Part shown: one piece after another, positions 28,032-36,078 of the stretch
Position numbering within the stretch: the first letter of the stretch is position 1
Layout: each line of letters begins with the position of its first letter
Assembly (NCBI RefSeq): GCF_900184935.1
Contig: NZ_FXYE01000002.1
Coordinates: forward strand, 310,001-374,000
DNA from: Actibacterium lipolyticum
GTDB lineage: Bacteria; Pseudomonadota; Alphaproteobacteria; Rhodobacterales; Rhodobacteraceae
DNA: 64,000 bases
Direction: 5' to 3'
The notes under the pieces: model-generated
Seen by the model: only the letters and a program-made list of their open reading frames with translations
Told to the model about the DNA's origin: nothing
The model's database searches: none
Position numbers and translations under genes: made by a program

Positions 28032-28787
28032 ATGTCCGCCACGGTCGAAACCCTCGCAGCACTGCTATTGGCGCACGCCTTGGCCGATTTCGTCTTTCAG
28101 ACCAACGCGATGATCGAAAACAAAAGGAAACCGCAGGTTCAATTGCTGCATGGCGTGATCGTTTTGGTGCTCAGCTTGGCCGCAGTGGGGCAACCGTTAA
28201 GCGGGCCAGTCTGGTTCTTGGCCGCACTCCACCTGCTGACAGATCGCATCAAACTGGCGTTTGGCGACACGCTTGGGCCGTTCTTGTTGGATCAGACGGT
28301 GCATATCATCACCATCTGCGCCATCGCCATCGCCTTCCCAACCCTGTGGCAAGACGGCTGGTGGGCTGACATTCTGTCCGCGGGCGACATTGCCGCGCGG
28401 GTTCCTGTGATCATGATCTATCTGTCAGGTGCTATTCTGGCCGTTCGCGCGGGCGGCTTTGCGGTGGCCAAGCTGCTGACCCCCTATCAATCCTACTGGG
28501 TGCGCCACGCGGTTCTGGCCGGAAGCCTGAAAGACGCCGGCCGCCTGATCGGACAGTTGGAGCGCGGCTTGACCTATCTGTTCGTGCTAACCGGCCAGCC
28601 CACAGGCGTTGCGGTTCTGATTGGGGCGAAATCGGTGCTTCGCTTCAACACCACCAAAGACGAACGCCGCTTGGCCGAATACGTTATCATCGGCACGCTT
28701 GCCTCTATCGGGTGGGCCATTTTGATGGCGCTGGGCGCGCAATTCCTGATTGAAACGCTTACAGCGCCACAAACACCCCTATCGTGA
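28032..28787 (+). CDS. DUF3307 domain membrane protein
   Basis: This 251-aa protein starts SATVETLAALLLAHALADFVFQTN, the DUF3307 signature with the polar HALADF-QT motif in the first membrane helix, followed by three or four more hydrophobic segments (HGVIVLVLSLAAVG, TVHIITICAIAIAFP). The C-terminal half is a second hydrophobic domain (YVIIGTLASIGWAILMALGA). It is located 114 bases after the SatD-like gene and likely cotranscribed. Function unknown. Confidence 0.78.
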   Translation: MSATVETLAALLLAHALADFVFQTNAMIENKRKPQVQLLHGVIVLVLSLAAVGQPLSGPVWFLAALHLLTDRIKLAFGDTLGPFLLDQTVHIITICAIAIAFPTLWQDGWWADILSAGDIAARVPVIMIYLSGAILAVRAGGFAVAKLLTPYQSYWVRHAVLAGSLKDAGRLIGQLERGLTYLFVLTGQPTGVAVLIGAKSVLRFNTTKDERRLAEYVIIGTLASIGWAILMALGAQFLIETLTAPQTPLS

Positions 28788-28840
28788 CTTGAGCCTTCCG
28801 GCCTCAGCCCCTATCTTTGCCATTGGAAGTGGAGATCGAA

Positions 28841-29191
28841 ATGTTCGGCATTCCCGGCAAACAAGCAGTATCAATGACACCCGCAGCGGCAAAACAAATT
28901 GCCAAGCTGATGGACCGTGACAATACCCAAGGCTTGCGTATTGGCGTCAAAAAGGGCGGCTGCGCCGGCATGGAATACACCATGGACTATGTGACCGAGG
29001 TGGACCCGAACGACGAAGTCGTCGAACAAGATGGCGCGCGGGTGATGATCGCCCCCATGGCGCAGATGTTCCTGTTTGGCACCGAAATCGACTATGAAGT
29101 GTCCTTGCTTGAATCCGGCTTCAAGTTCCGCAACCCCAACGTTGTGGATGCCTGCGGCTGCGGTGAATCGATCAAATTCGCTGAAACCTAA
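28841..29191 (+). CDS. sufA: A-type Fe-S carrier protein (IscA/SufA/HesB family)
   Basis: This 116-aa protein has the three conserved cysteines of A-type carriers: GGCAGMEY and, near the C-terminus, DACGCGESI. It carries nascent Fe-S clusters to target proteins. The start at 28841 follows GGAG seven bases upstream; the frame is open eight codons further. Its stop overlaps the start of the TfoX-like gene by one base (TAATG). The sufA name is a family-level assignment. Confidence 0.88.
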   Translation: MFGIPGKQAVSMTPAAAKQIAKLMDRDNTQGLRIGVKKGGCAGMEYTMDYVTEVDPNDEVVEQDGARVMIAPMAQMFLFGTEIDYEVSLLESGFKFRNPNVVDACGCGESIKFAET

Positions 29192-29547
29192 TGGCGACCG
29201 ATCCGGGCTTTCTTGAATTCGCCCATGATCTGTTTGCCCCACTTGGCCCCATCACCACCAAACGGCTGTTCGGCGGAACCGGCCTTTATGTCGGGGACGC
29301 GATGTTCGCGGCCATCATCAACGATATAATCTATATGAAAGCCGACGGCGCATTGATCGACGCCTATCAGGGCGAAGGGTCTGAACCTTTCTCTTACGGA
29401 TCAAAAACCGGTACTCGGGTCATTCCCGGCCTCACCTCCCTTCCCGAAGCCGCATTAGACGACCCGGAAGAGGCTCTAACCTGGGCCCGAAAATCCCTGA
29501 TCTGCGCCGAAGAAACCGCCGCACGCAAACGCGCCAAGGCCCGATAA
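29191..29547 (+). CDS. TfoX N-terminal domain protein
   Basis: This 118-aa protein has the TfoX/Sxy N-terminal domain signature (LFAPLGPITTKRLFGGTGLYVGDAMFAAI). TfoX is a competence regulator in gammaproteobacteria; stand-alone N-domain proteins in alphaproteobacteria have no known role. The C-terminal TfoX domain is absent, and the protein ends in a basic tail. It is translationally coupled to the sufA-like gene. Confidence 0.82.
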   Translation: MATDPGFLEFAHDLFAPLGPITTKRLFGGTGLYVGDAMFAAIINDIIYMKADGALIDAYQGEGSEPFSYGSKTGTRVIPGLTSLPEAALDDPEEALTWARKSLICAEETAARKRAKAR

Positions 29548-29637
29548 GTCGCGATCTAACGCCGCGATTGGCCCGCGCCCCTTGCCTATCCGGTCGCTAT
29601 CGAAGAACGTGGCGAAAACGATTTAAGGGAGAGTGTG

Positions 29638-30381
29638 ATGGGACAGAAACTAGCCGCCGGTAATTGGAAAATGAACGGCACTGCTGCCGATCTGGCCGAG
29701 GTTGAGGCGCTGAAAGCCGCCCACCCCACATCGACGGTTGATATCCTGCTGTGCCCCCCTGCCACGCTTCTGTCCCGCATGTCCGACGTTGCCAAAGGCG
29801 TGATTGCCACAGGTGGGCAAGACTGCCACGCCAACGCATCCGGCGCGCATACCGGCGATACCTCTGCCGCGATGCTGGTGGATGCCGGGGCAAGCTATGT
29901 GATCCTCGGCCACTCTGAACGGCGCACCGACCATGGTGAAACCGATACTGACGTCAACGCCAAAGCCCAAGCCGCCCTCGCCAACACCCTGATCGCCGTC
30001 GTCTGCGTCGGCGAGACCGAGGCACAGCGCGACGCTGGCCAAACCCTGACAGTGATCGGCACGCAGTTGAAAGGCTCTATCCCCGAGGGCGCAACTGGGG
30101 CAACGGTTGTTGTGGCCTACGAACCCGTATGGGCCATCGGCACCGGCAAGGTTCCCACCCTAGAACAAATCGCCGAGGTCCACGATTTCATGCGCGCCGA
30201 ACTGACCGCGCGCTTTGGCGACACGGCCGCCGATATGCGCCTGCTTTATGGTGGCTCGGTCAAACCAAGCAACGCATCCGAAATCTTTGCCACGTCAAAT
30301 GTCGATGGCGCACTGGTCGGTGGCGCCTCGCTGAAGGCCGCAGAGTTCTCTGGCATCATCAAGGCACTTGAAGCCGCCTAA
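29638..30381 (+). CDS. tpiA: Triose-phosphate isomerase
   Basis: This 247-aa glycolytic enzyme interconverts DHAP and GAP. Catalytic residues are visible as Lys in GNWKMNG, His in GHSERR and Glu in YEPVWAIGTGK; the phosphate-binding loop LYGGSVKPSN is present. The ATG at 29638 follows AAGGGAG; a GTG three bases before is less likely. A strong terminator hairpin follows. Confidence 0.97.
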   Translation: MGQKLAAGNWKMNGTAADLAEVEALKAAHPTSTVDILLCPPATLLSRMSDVAKGVIATGGQDCHANASGAHTGDTSAAMLVDAGASYVILGHSERRTDHGETDTDVNAKAQAALANTLIAVVCVGETEAQRDAGQTLTVIGTQLKGSIPEGATGATVVVAYEPVWAIGTGKVPTLEQIAEVHDFMRAELTARFGDTAADMRLLYGGSVKPSNASEIFATSNVDGALVGGASLKAAEFSGIIKALEAA

Positions 30382-30408
30382 ACAGAAACGTCACGCTGAA
30401 TGCAAAAC

Positions 30409-30434
30409 GGGCCGCCCCATTGGGCGGCCCAATT
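30409..30434 (+). terminator. Intrinsic terminator after tpiA
   Basis: A 9-bp stem (GGGCCGCCC / GGGCGGCCC) with a 4-base loop is followed by AATTT. Confidence 0.75.
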
Positions 30435-30437
30435 TAT

Positions 30438-30478
30438 GTGGTGCGGTGCCATAAGGCACCACTCAATTGGATCAAACC
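30438..30478 (-). repeat. Hairpin repeat with constant 17-nt tail (copy 2)
   Basis: On the minus strand GGTTTGATCCAATTGAG is followed by a hairpin TGGTGCC-TTAT-GGCACC and then GCAC. The constant part equals that of the copy at 8090; the stem sequence differs but is again complementary. It begins right after the stop of a decayed transporter gene. Confidence 0.6.
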
Positions 30479-30845
30479 TAGTTGGTGATGATCCCTAGCA
30501 CCATCAGGCTGATCGGCAGATAGGTCGAAATCCACGGCACGTAGTTCCCAAGATCACGAAGCCGAACAGCACAGCCAATAACCATAGCCCCGCACGCACA
30601 ACCTTCATCATCGGCATCCCCGCCACGCCCGCGGTCACGAACAGCCCCACCGACACATCCGTGGCAGACGCATAGACAAGCATCACGATGGACAACGGGA
30701 TCAGAACACCCAACGTCCCCGCGTCACAGATCACACCGGCAGCGAGCGTCAGGAAAAGAGGCGCGGTAAGGGCAAGCCGTGTCGTTAGGGGCTCAGGTAA
30801 ACGCGGCGCAGGATAAGAAGCCGAAGGCGCAATAGCCCCCTTTGG
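30478..30845 (-). pseudogene. Remnant of a TRAP-type transporter large permease (DctM-like)
   Basis: On the minus strand, starting right after the stop of the glycosyltransferase gene, a frame contains AGVICDAGTLGVLIPLSIVM and ASATDVSVG, like the core of TRAP large permeases. A one-base deletion near 30549 moves the reading frame; in the other frame the C-terminal part NYVPWISTYLPISLMVLGII follows, resembling the permease C-terminus, and ends at TAG (30478). Core and C-terminus are much closer together than in an intact ~430-aa permease, so internal deletion has occurred. Similarity is by eye, and the family call is moderate. The 76-residue intact fragment (30504-30734) is unlikely to be functional. 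Confidence 0.5.
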
Positions 30846-31742
30846 TTAGCGCCGCTCTGCCTCTGAGCCAAGGAACAGGATACGACCAGTTTCAGCAAGG
30901 CGCACGACACGGATCATATAGGTCACCCAATAGGTTTTGATACGGTCCCTCAGCGGATGCTGCGTTAAAGAGAATATGCGTTTTGCCGCTGAAATGCTGG
31001 GAATGATTTTGAACGGCAGGGTCACAAGGTACCCAATGCGCATACGTGCCAATCCGCGCTTGGCAATCTTCGTATTTACCTTGGCACCGGTGATACGACG
31101 ATACTTGGTCGCGATTTCGCCGAAATCTGCACGCGGTGGATGATAGACCATCACCTCTTCACGCAGGGAAATCGGAATGCCCTTGGCCGCCGCACGGCGG
31201 CCCCATTCCTGATCGCCCCCCGAAAAATGCTCTTCGTTGAATGGGCCGACCTGATCGAAAGCGCTGGCATGGGTACACATGTTGGCGGTCGCCGCCCAGC
31301 CGCCAGTATCGACATAACGTTTCTGATTGAACGCGGTCATCCGTTCATAGGTCCGCACCCAACCGGCTGCGCCCGGCTCGTCCTCCAGCGCAATCTTGCC
31401 AGCGATACGCGATGGGTTCGGCACATCCGCAAGTGCTGTGACAGCGCGGGCAACCCAATGTTCGTCGGGGCGGCAATCAGCATCGGTAAAGCAAAGGATT
31501 TCGCCTTTGGCCTGACGCACGCCCGCATTCCGTGCAGCATAGGACCCTTTGCGCGCCTCATCGATTACGCGTGTGTTTTCGGGAAACACCATGTCAGAGG
31601 GGGGCGGAACGTCTGGGTCGTTGTTAACCAGAAGGACCTCAAAATCTTCCTGTGGGAACGTCTGACGGCTTAGCGCCGCGATACAAATCGCAACCGTGTC
31701 CCAATGACGATAAACTGGGACGATTACGGATACGCGTGGCAT
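30846..31742 (-). CDS. Glycosyltransferase family 2 protein
   Basis: This 298-aa GT-A fold enzyme starts RVSVIVPVYRHWDTVAICI, with a DxD-like motif in FTDADCRPDEHW and an acceptor-site ED-like region (SGGDQEWGRRAAAKG). A C-terminal basic/hydrophobic stretch (IGYLVTLPFKIIPSI) may associate with the membrane. It probably transfers a sugar to a cell-surface glycan; donor and acceptor are unknown. A second GT2 gene lies 114 bases upstream on the same strand, separated by a terminator-like hairpin. Confidence 0.88.
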   Translation of the reverse strand: MPRVSVIVPVYRHWDTVAICIAALSRQTFPQEDFEVLLVNNDPDVPPPSDMVFPENTRVIDEARKGSYAARNAGVRQAKGEILCFTDADCRPDEHWVARAVTALADVPNPSRIAGKIALEDEPGAAGWVRTYERMTAFNQKRYVDTGGWAATANMCTHASAFDQVGPFNEEHFSGGDQEWGRRAAAKGIPISLREEVMVYHPPRADFGEIATKYRRITGAKVNTKIAKRGLARMRIGYLVTLPFKIIPSISAAKRIFSLTQHPLRDRIKTYWVTYMIRVVRLAETGRILFLGSEAERR

Positions 31743-31813
31743 AGAACACCCCCACTAGCCGGAAAATTACATTACCAGCGGCAATAGGCACATTGTCTTA
31801 GCGGGTAAAGGGT

Positions 31814-31844
31814 AGCGCCGGGTTCACATTCAAAACCCGGCGCT
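31814..31844 (-). terminator. Hairpin between the two glycosyltransferase genes
   Basis: A perfect 11-bp stem (AGCGCCGGGTT / AACCCGGCGCT) with a 9-base loop lies 13 bases after the stop of the upstream gene. T-run is weak, so it may terminate or stabilise the message. Confidence 0.6.
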
Positions 31845-31856
31845 AATCCGCAACAC

Positions 31857-32690
31857 CTAGGCGGATACCTGATGCCCGCTGATCCCTGCCTCTGCCCAGA
31901 TCTTACCGGTTTTGCGCGCGTGGTCGATCTTCAGACGATGCGCTTTGATCTTCTCTGGGTCTTTGTAGCCACGCGGGTGATCCAGATGAACCAAGGGCGC
32001 CGTAAACCGCAAATGCCGCCCTTTTACGCCCGAATTGGCAAGGCGGATGCCGAATTCCTTATCGCCTCCGCCGTATTTCATGTCTTCGTCCAACCCGTTG
32101 ACCTTTATAATCGCATCCCGAAAGGCCGAACCGTTGCCGCCGCACCAGTTCCGGCCAACAGGGTAAATATGTTCCAACGCGGCAAGCACTGGCTTAGGAA
32201 GCGCGCCTGCCTTTAGCCACGTTGTAAACCGCCGCAATGTGCCGGTCTTTTTCAACCAAGCGATATCAAACACCCGGCCTTCCAGAACGTCGTCTTCTGT
32301 CACGGCTTGGGTCGTTGGATCATCCAGACGGATCAGGCTTCCTGAACAAAACCTGTCGGGGCGCGCGACTTCCAAGTGGCGCGCGACGAAGACCGGATCG
32401 ATCAGGCAGTCACCATCGATGAAGATCAGATAATCCGCATCCGAAGTGGCGACCGCTTGATTAAGGATCACGTTCTTTTCAAACCCGTTGTCAGGGTGCC
32501 AAACATGGCGGATCGGCAGCGACGGAAACCGTGCTTGAAAATCGGCGATGGCGTCGCGTGTTTCCTGCCCTGACCCATCATCCGCGATGCAAACGCTATC
32601 CGGCTGCACGCGTTGTTTGGTAACCGACAAAAGCGTCAGCACCAGCGCGCGCGGGCTGTTGTACGTAGAGATGATAAGTTCCGATTTCAT
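31857..32690 (-). CDS. Glycosyltransferase family 2 protein (N-acetylgalactosaminyltransferase-like)
   Basis: This 277-aa protein starts MKSELIISTYNSPRALVLTL. It has the GT2 nucleotide-binding strand (VCIADDGSGQETRD), a DxD motif in IFIDGDCLIDP and a C-terminal region VGRNWCGGNGSAFRD/GGGDKEFGIRL like the galactosyltransferase C-terminal domain of chondroitin-type enzymes. It acts in surface polysaccharide assembly by inference. The start at 32690 follows AAGG; the frame reaches 32717. The ending resembles no targeting signal. Confidence 0.85.
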   Translation of the reverse strand: MKSELIISTYNSPRALVLTLLSVTKQRVQPDSVCIADDGSGQETRDAIADFQARFPSLPIRHVWHPDNGFEKNVILNQAVATSDADYLIFIDGDCLIDPVFVARHLEVARPDRFCSGSLIRLDDPTTQAVTEDDVLEGRVFDIAWLKKTGTLRRFTTWLKAGALPKPVLAALEHIYPVGRNWCGGNGSAFRDAIIKVNGLDEDMKYGGGDKEFGIRLANSGVKGRHLRFTAPLVHLDHPRGYKDPEKIKAHRLKIDHARKTGKIWAEAGISGHQVSA

Positions 32691-32766
32691 CGTCGGCCTT
32701 CGGACAGTTGCATGCACTAAGTCGTAAGCTTCGCCACGCAGGTTTTCAACCGCGCCCCACCCCGCC

Positions 32767-33228
32767 TTATAGCGGCAGTTCAGTGGTGGCCTTGATCTCT
32801 TCCATCGACAAAAGCGCCGTAACGTTGTGAATTTTCACTTCGGCAATCAGCGCCTGATAGAACGCATCATAGGCACGCGCATTTTCGACGCGGACTTTCA
32901 GAATATAGTCGATGTCACCGGCCAACCGATGCGCCTCTAGAACCTCTGGGCGCGCGCGAAGCGTTTCAAGGAAACGAAGCTGCCAATCGGCCTCATGCTC
33001 GGCCGTGCGGATCAGAACGAAAAAGCAGGCCTCCAGCCCCAGCGCCTCGGGTTCAACGATGACTGTCTGACCCCGAATAACGCCGGTTTCACGCATCTTG
33101 CGGATACGGTTCCACACAGGGGTTTTTGAGGACCCGACGGTCTTTGCGATTTCATCCAATGATTGGCTGGCGTCGCGCTGAAGCTCTGCCAAAATCTTGC
33201 GGTCGGTTTTATCCAGCTTGCTCGTCAT
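32767..33228 (-). CDS. Lrp/AsnC family transcriptional regulator
   Basis: This 153-aa regulator has an N-terminal winged helix (LDKTDRKILAELQRDASQSL to IRKMRETGVIRG) and a C-terminal RAM/AsnC effector domain (HRLAGDIDYILKVRVENARAYD). It probably senses an amino acid. The start at 33228 follows AAGGGG; the frame is open 94 codons upstream but overlaps the divergent promoter region and carries no homology. It is divergent from the ferredoxin reductase gene. Target genes are unknown. Confidence 0.92.
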   Translation of the reverse strand: MTSKLDKTDRKILAELQRDASQSLDEIAKTVGSSKTPVWNRIRKMRETGVIRGQTVIVEPEALGLEACFFVLIRTAEHEADWQLRFLETLRARPEVLEAHRLAGDIDYILKVRVENARAYDAFYQALIAEVKIHNVTALLSMEEIKATTELPL

Positions 33229-33444
33229 TGCAGCCCCTTGGGAAATTCTTCGCCCCGGCGGGCGTTGTTCTTGGGATAACAGAACATTTTTTCGAATCCC
33301 ATGGCAAACAGCGCAAAACCGTTTGATCCGCGTCATGGACCTGAATGATCGCACTGCGCCAATCTGCATCAACGTTGGGGGCTTTTCGCGCAGAATTTGC
33401 GCGCCTAGTCTTACCCATGCCAACTGAATGACCGGATAGGCCAC

Positions 33445-34242
33445 GTGACAGAACCAGCCCCCCGCCCCGCCACGCTTCCTGATGCGCAAACCGTAACGCA
33501 GGTGCGCCATTGGACCGACCGCCTGTTTTCCTTTCGCGTGACGCGCCCACAGTCGTTGCGCTTTCGCTCGGGCGAGTTTGTGATGATCGGCCTGCCCGGT
33601 GAAAACGGACGCCCCATTATGCGGGCTTATTCCATCGCCTCGCCGTCATGGGACGAAGAGCTGGAGTTCTATTCGATCAAGGTCCAAGACGGCCCACTGA
33701 CATCAAAGTTGCAGCACATTCAGCCGGGTGATCAGATCATCCTACGCCCCAAACCCGTGGGCACGTTGGTGCATGACGCATTGCTGCCCGGCAAACGGCT
33801 TTGGTTCTTTGCCACGGGCACCGGGATCGCGCCGTTTGCCTCGTTGATCCGCGAACCCCAAACCTATGAGGATTACGATCAGGTCATCCTGACGCATACC
33901 TGCCGTCAGGTGGCCGAACTGGAATACGGGCGCCAACTGGTGGAAAGCCTGAAAGACGACCCGCTGATCGGTGAAATGGTTGGGGACAAGCTGCGCTATT
34001 ACCCAACCACCACGCGCGAACAAAGCGCCAAGATGGGCCGCGTGACGGATCTTTTGCGTTCTGGGGAAATCTTTACCGATCTGGGCATTGCGCCAATCAC
34101 GCCCGAAACGGATCGCGCAATGGTGTGCGGCTCGTTAGGGCTGAATACCGATCTGAAGGAAATTCTGGAAGGCTTCGGCCTGCGCGAAGGTGCCAATTCA
34201 GAACCGAAGGAATACGTGGTTGAAAAAGCCTTTGTTGGCTGA
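33445..34242 (+). CDS. Ferredoxin--NADP(+) reductase
   Basis: This 265-aa flavoprotein moves electrons between NADPH and ferredoxin or flavodoxin. FAD-binding motif RAYSIAS with the preceding RPIM is present, then the NADP domain with GTGIAPFASLIREP and TDRAMVCGSLGLN, and the C-terminal YVVEKAFVG, a short tail typical of the bacterial subclass. Translation starts with GTG at 33445. A strong hairpin follows the stop. In Rhodobacter the related enzyme takes part in the oxidative-stress response. Confidence 0.93.
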   Translation: MTEPAPRPATLPDAQTVTQVRHWTDRLFSFRVTRPQSLRFRSGEFVMIGLPGENGRPIMRAYSIASPSWDEELEFYSIKVQDGPLTSKLQHIQPGDQIILRPKPVGTLVHDALLPGKRLWFFATGTGIAPFASLIREPQTYEDYDQVILTHTCRQVAELEYGRQLVESLKDDPLIGEMVGDKLRYYPTTTREQSAKMGRVTDLLRSGEIFTDLGIAPITPETDRAMVCGSLGLNTDLKEILEGFGLREGANSEPKEYVVEKAFVG

Positions 34243-34254
34243 GCCAACGAAAAA

Positions 34255-34280
34255 GCCGCGCCAAGTCACCTTGGCGCGGC
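34255..34280. terminator. Bidirectional terminator
   Basis: An 11-bp stem (GCCGCGCCAAG / CTTGGCGCGGC) with loop TCAC lies between the stops of two convergent genes. Flanking A-run on the left gives a T-run for the minus-strand gene. Confidence 0.8.
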
Positions 34281-34301
34281 CAATCTTCAAAACTTAGACG
34301 C

Positions 34302-35282
34302 TTACAGGCCCAGTGCCGATTTAACGGCTTCGATGGCAGTCTCTGCCAGCTCGGGGTTGTCAGCGGCTTTTTCAACAGCCGAACGCAGCAACGCCTTTTT
34401 GGCGATACCCAGATCAGAGCCGTCGATCATTTCAAGAACCTTGTCAGCGTTGAAACCTTCTGGTGTCAGCAGTTCTTGGATGGACATCGCAGGGGCCGCT
34501 TCTGTTGCAGCTTCTGCCGTCGCGCCTTCCACAGCTTCGGCGGCTTCTTCGGCTACCGTTGCGGTTTCACCAGTTGCTTCGACGGCTTCAGTTGTTGCCT
34601 CTGCAGCTTCGGCAGCTGTTTCGGTTGTTGCTTCAACAGCTTCTGCAGCTGTCTCAGTCGTTGCTTCAACAGCTTCGGCGGCAGTTTCTGTTGCTGCTTC
34701 GGTCGCTTCAGCGGCTGTGTCGGTTACCGCTTCCATCGCGCCTTCGGCAGCTTCAGTTGCTGTGTCCATCGCGCCTTCGGCGGCTTCGGTTGCTGTATCC
34801 ATTGCTGCGTCGGCAGCACCCTCAACAGTCTCAACAGCGTCGGTCGCCGTTTCGGTCACTGCATCAACAGCGCCTTCAGCACCTTCGACAACACCCTCAA
34901 CAGCTTCGCCAGCTGCTTCCATCGCTGTGTCAGCGGCGCCTTCTGCGGCTTCTACGGCGTCGGTCGCAACGTCGGAAACAGCCTCAGCCGCATCTGTCGC
35001 CATGTCTGCAGCGCCTTCAGCAATATCGCTTACACCTTCGGCGGCGGCCTCTGCGGCTTCTTCAACAGCACCGGCTGTTTCTTCAACTGCCGATTCGACA
35101 GTTTCAGCAACACCTTCGGTTACATCGCTAACGGCATCCGCCGCGCCTTCCAGCAGCGAAGGAGCTTCAACAGCAGGGGTTTCAACATCTACAACCGGTA
35201 CTTCATTCTTACTTTGATACCAGACGAAGCCTCCGATTCCGATTGCGGCCAAAACGGCTACGGTAATCACAGTATTCTTCAT
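34302..35282 (-). CDS. Membrane-anchored acidic protein built of 11-residue LEA-like repeats
   Basis: This is a 326-aa protein. Residues 1-20 (MKNTVITVAVLAAIGIGGFV) form a membrane anchor or signal. About residues 45-265 are made almost only of A, E, T, V, D, G and M in 11-residue units, including two consecutive TETAAEAVEAT units followed by TETAAEAAEAT, and two MDTATEAAEGA. This resembles the 11-mer of group 3 LEA proteins but lacks lysine. The last 60 residues (SIQELLTPEGFNADKVLEMI and following) are a separate, normal-composition domain. The repeats are also direct repeats at DNA level (33-bp units near 34560-34960). The start at 35282 follows AAGGAAG. Function unknown. Confidence 0.72.
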   Translation of the reverse strand: MKNTVITVAVLAAIGIGGFVWYQSKNEVPVVDVETPAVEAPSLLEGAADAVSDVTEGVAETVESAVEETAGAVEEAAEAAAEGVSDIAEGAADMATDAAEAVSDVATDAVEAAEGAADTAMEAAGEAVEGVVEGAEGAVDAVTETATDAVETVEGAADAAMDTATEAAEGAMDTATEAAEGAMEAVTDTAAEATEAATETAAEAVEATTETAAEAVEATTETAAEAAEATTEAVEATGETATVAEEAAEAVEGATAEAATEAAPAMSIQELLTPEGFNADKVLEMIDGSDLGIAKKALLRSAVEKAADNPELAETAIEAVKSALGL

Positions 35283-35472
35283 CGCATCTTCCTTTCTGAA
35301 GCGCATTACGCGCGTATTGATGCGCCCTTTTTGCAAAGCACCACAAGAATGGAAACCAGTTTTGCGCCCTACCGGCAGGACGTCGCCGAAAATCGAATGG
35401 AATCTGGGTTGAAACACGCCTCCTCCGCGTCTATTTTCGCGCAAACGCTTTAACCATCGAAGGATAAACACC

Positions 35473-36018
35473 ATAGCCCGCAGACCTCACAACGCGCCCC
35501 CAACGCGCGAAACCGGCCCTCGCATCAACGATCGTATTCGCTGCCCTGAAATCCGCTTGATCGGAGCAGAGGGGGAGAACGTAGGCGTTGTCACCCCGGA
35601 GCGTGGGATGGAACTTGCCGAACAGGCAGGGCTTGATCTGGTGGAAATTTCCCCGAACGCTGCACCGCCGGTCTGTAAGATCATGGATTTCGGCAAGTTC
35701 AAATATGAACAGCAAAAGCGGGAATCCGAAGCACGCAAAAAGCAAAAGATCATCGAAGTCAAAGAGGTCAAGTTCCGCCCGAACACTGACACCCATGACT
35801 ACGACGTGAAAATGCGCAACGTGTTCAAGTTCTTGGAAAACGGCGACAAGGTGAAAGTTACCCTGCGTTTCCGTGGCCGTGAAATGGCCCACCAGAACCT
35901 TGGCCGCGAACTTTTAGAACGCGTCGCGGAAGACATCAAAGATCTTGGCAAAGTCGAAAACATGCCAAAGATGGAAGGTCGTCAGATGATCATGATGATC
36001 GGCCCGCTTCCGAAATAA
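35473..36018 (+). CDS. infC: Translation initiation factor IF-3, ATA start codon
   Basis: This 181-aa protein controls start-codon fidelity and prevents ribosomal subunit association. The N-domain starts [20 protein letters not shown] and [19 protein letters not shown]; the C-domain runs [20 protein letters not shown] to [13 protein letters not shown]. Conserved sequence extends upstream of the first usual start (TTG at 35557) to ATA at 35473, preceded by AAGGA eight bases before. There is no ATG, GTG or TTG between that would include the conserved N-terminus. infC is known to use rare starts (AUU in E. coli) for autoregulation. No rpmI or rplT follows. Confidence 0.93.
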   Translation: MARRPHNAPPTRETGPRINDRIRCPEIRLIGAEGENVGVVTPERGMELAEQAGLDLVEISPNAAPPVCKIMDFGKFKYEQQKRESEARKKQKIIEVKEVKFRPNTDTHDYDVKMRNVFKFLENGDKVKVTLRFRGREMAHQNLGRELLERVAEDIKDLGKVENMPKMEGRQMIMMIGPLPK

Positions 36019-36041
36019 CGGTTTAAAAACCGGAACCTATC

Positions 36042-36068
36042 AAAGCCCCTGCTTCGCGGGGGCTTTTT
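36042..36068 (+). terminator. Intrinsic terminator of infC
   Basis: A stem AAAGCCCC / GGGGCTTT around TGCTTCGCG is followed by a T6 run. It also fits the end of the convergent phn gene. Confidence 0.88.
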
Positions 36069-36078
36069 TGTTGGCGGC

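Noticed and set aside
33320-33336. Possible FNR site before the ferredoxin reductase gene
   Set aside because: TTTGATCCGCGTCATG has only one good half-site (TTGAT); the other half is GTCAT rather than ATCAA.
34333-35217. Ser/Ala-rich plus-strand frame over the repeat region, and a possible CRISPR-like array
   Set aside because: The repeats are adjacent 33-bp coding units without unique spacers. The minus-strand frame has an anchor, a ribosome-binding site and a normal C-terminal domain.
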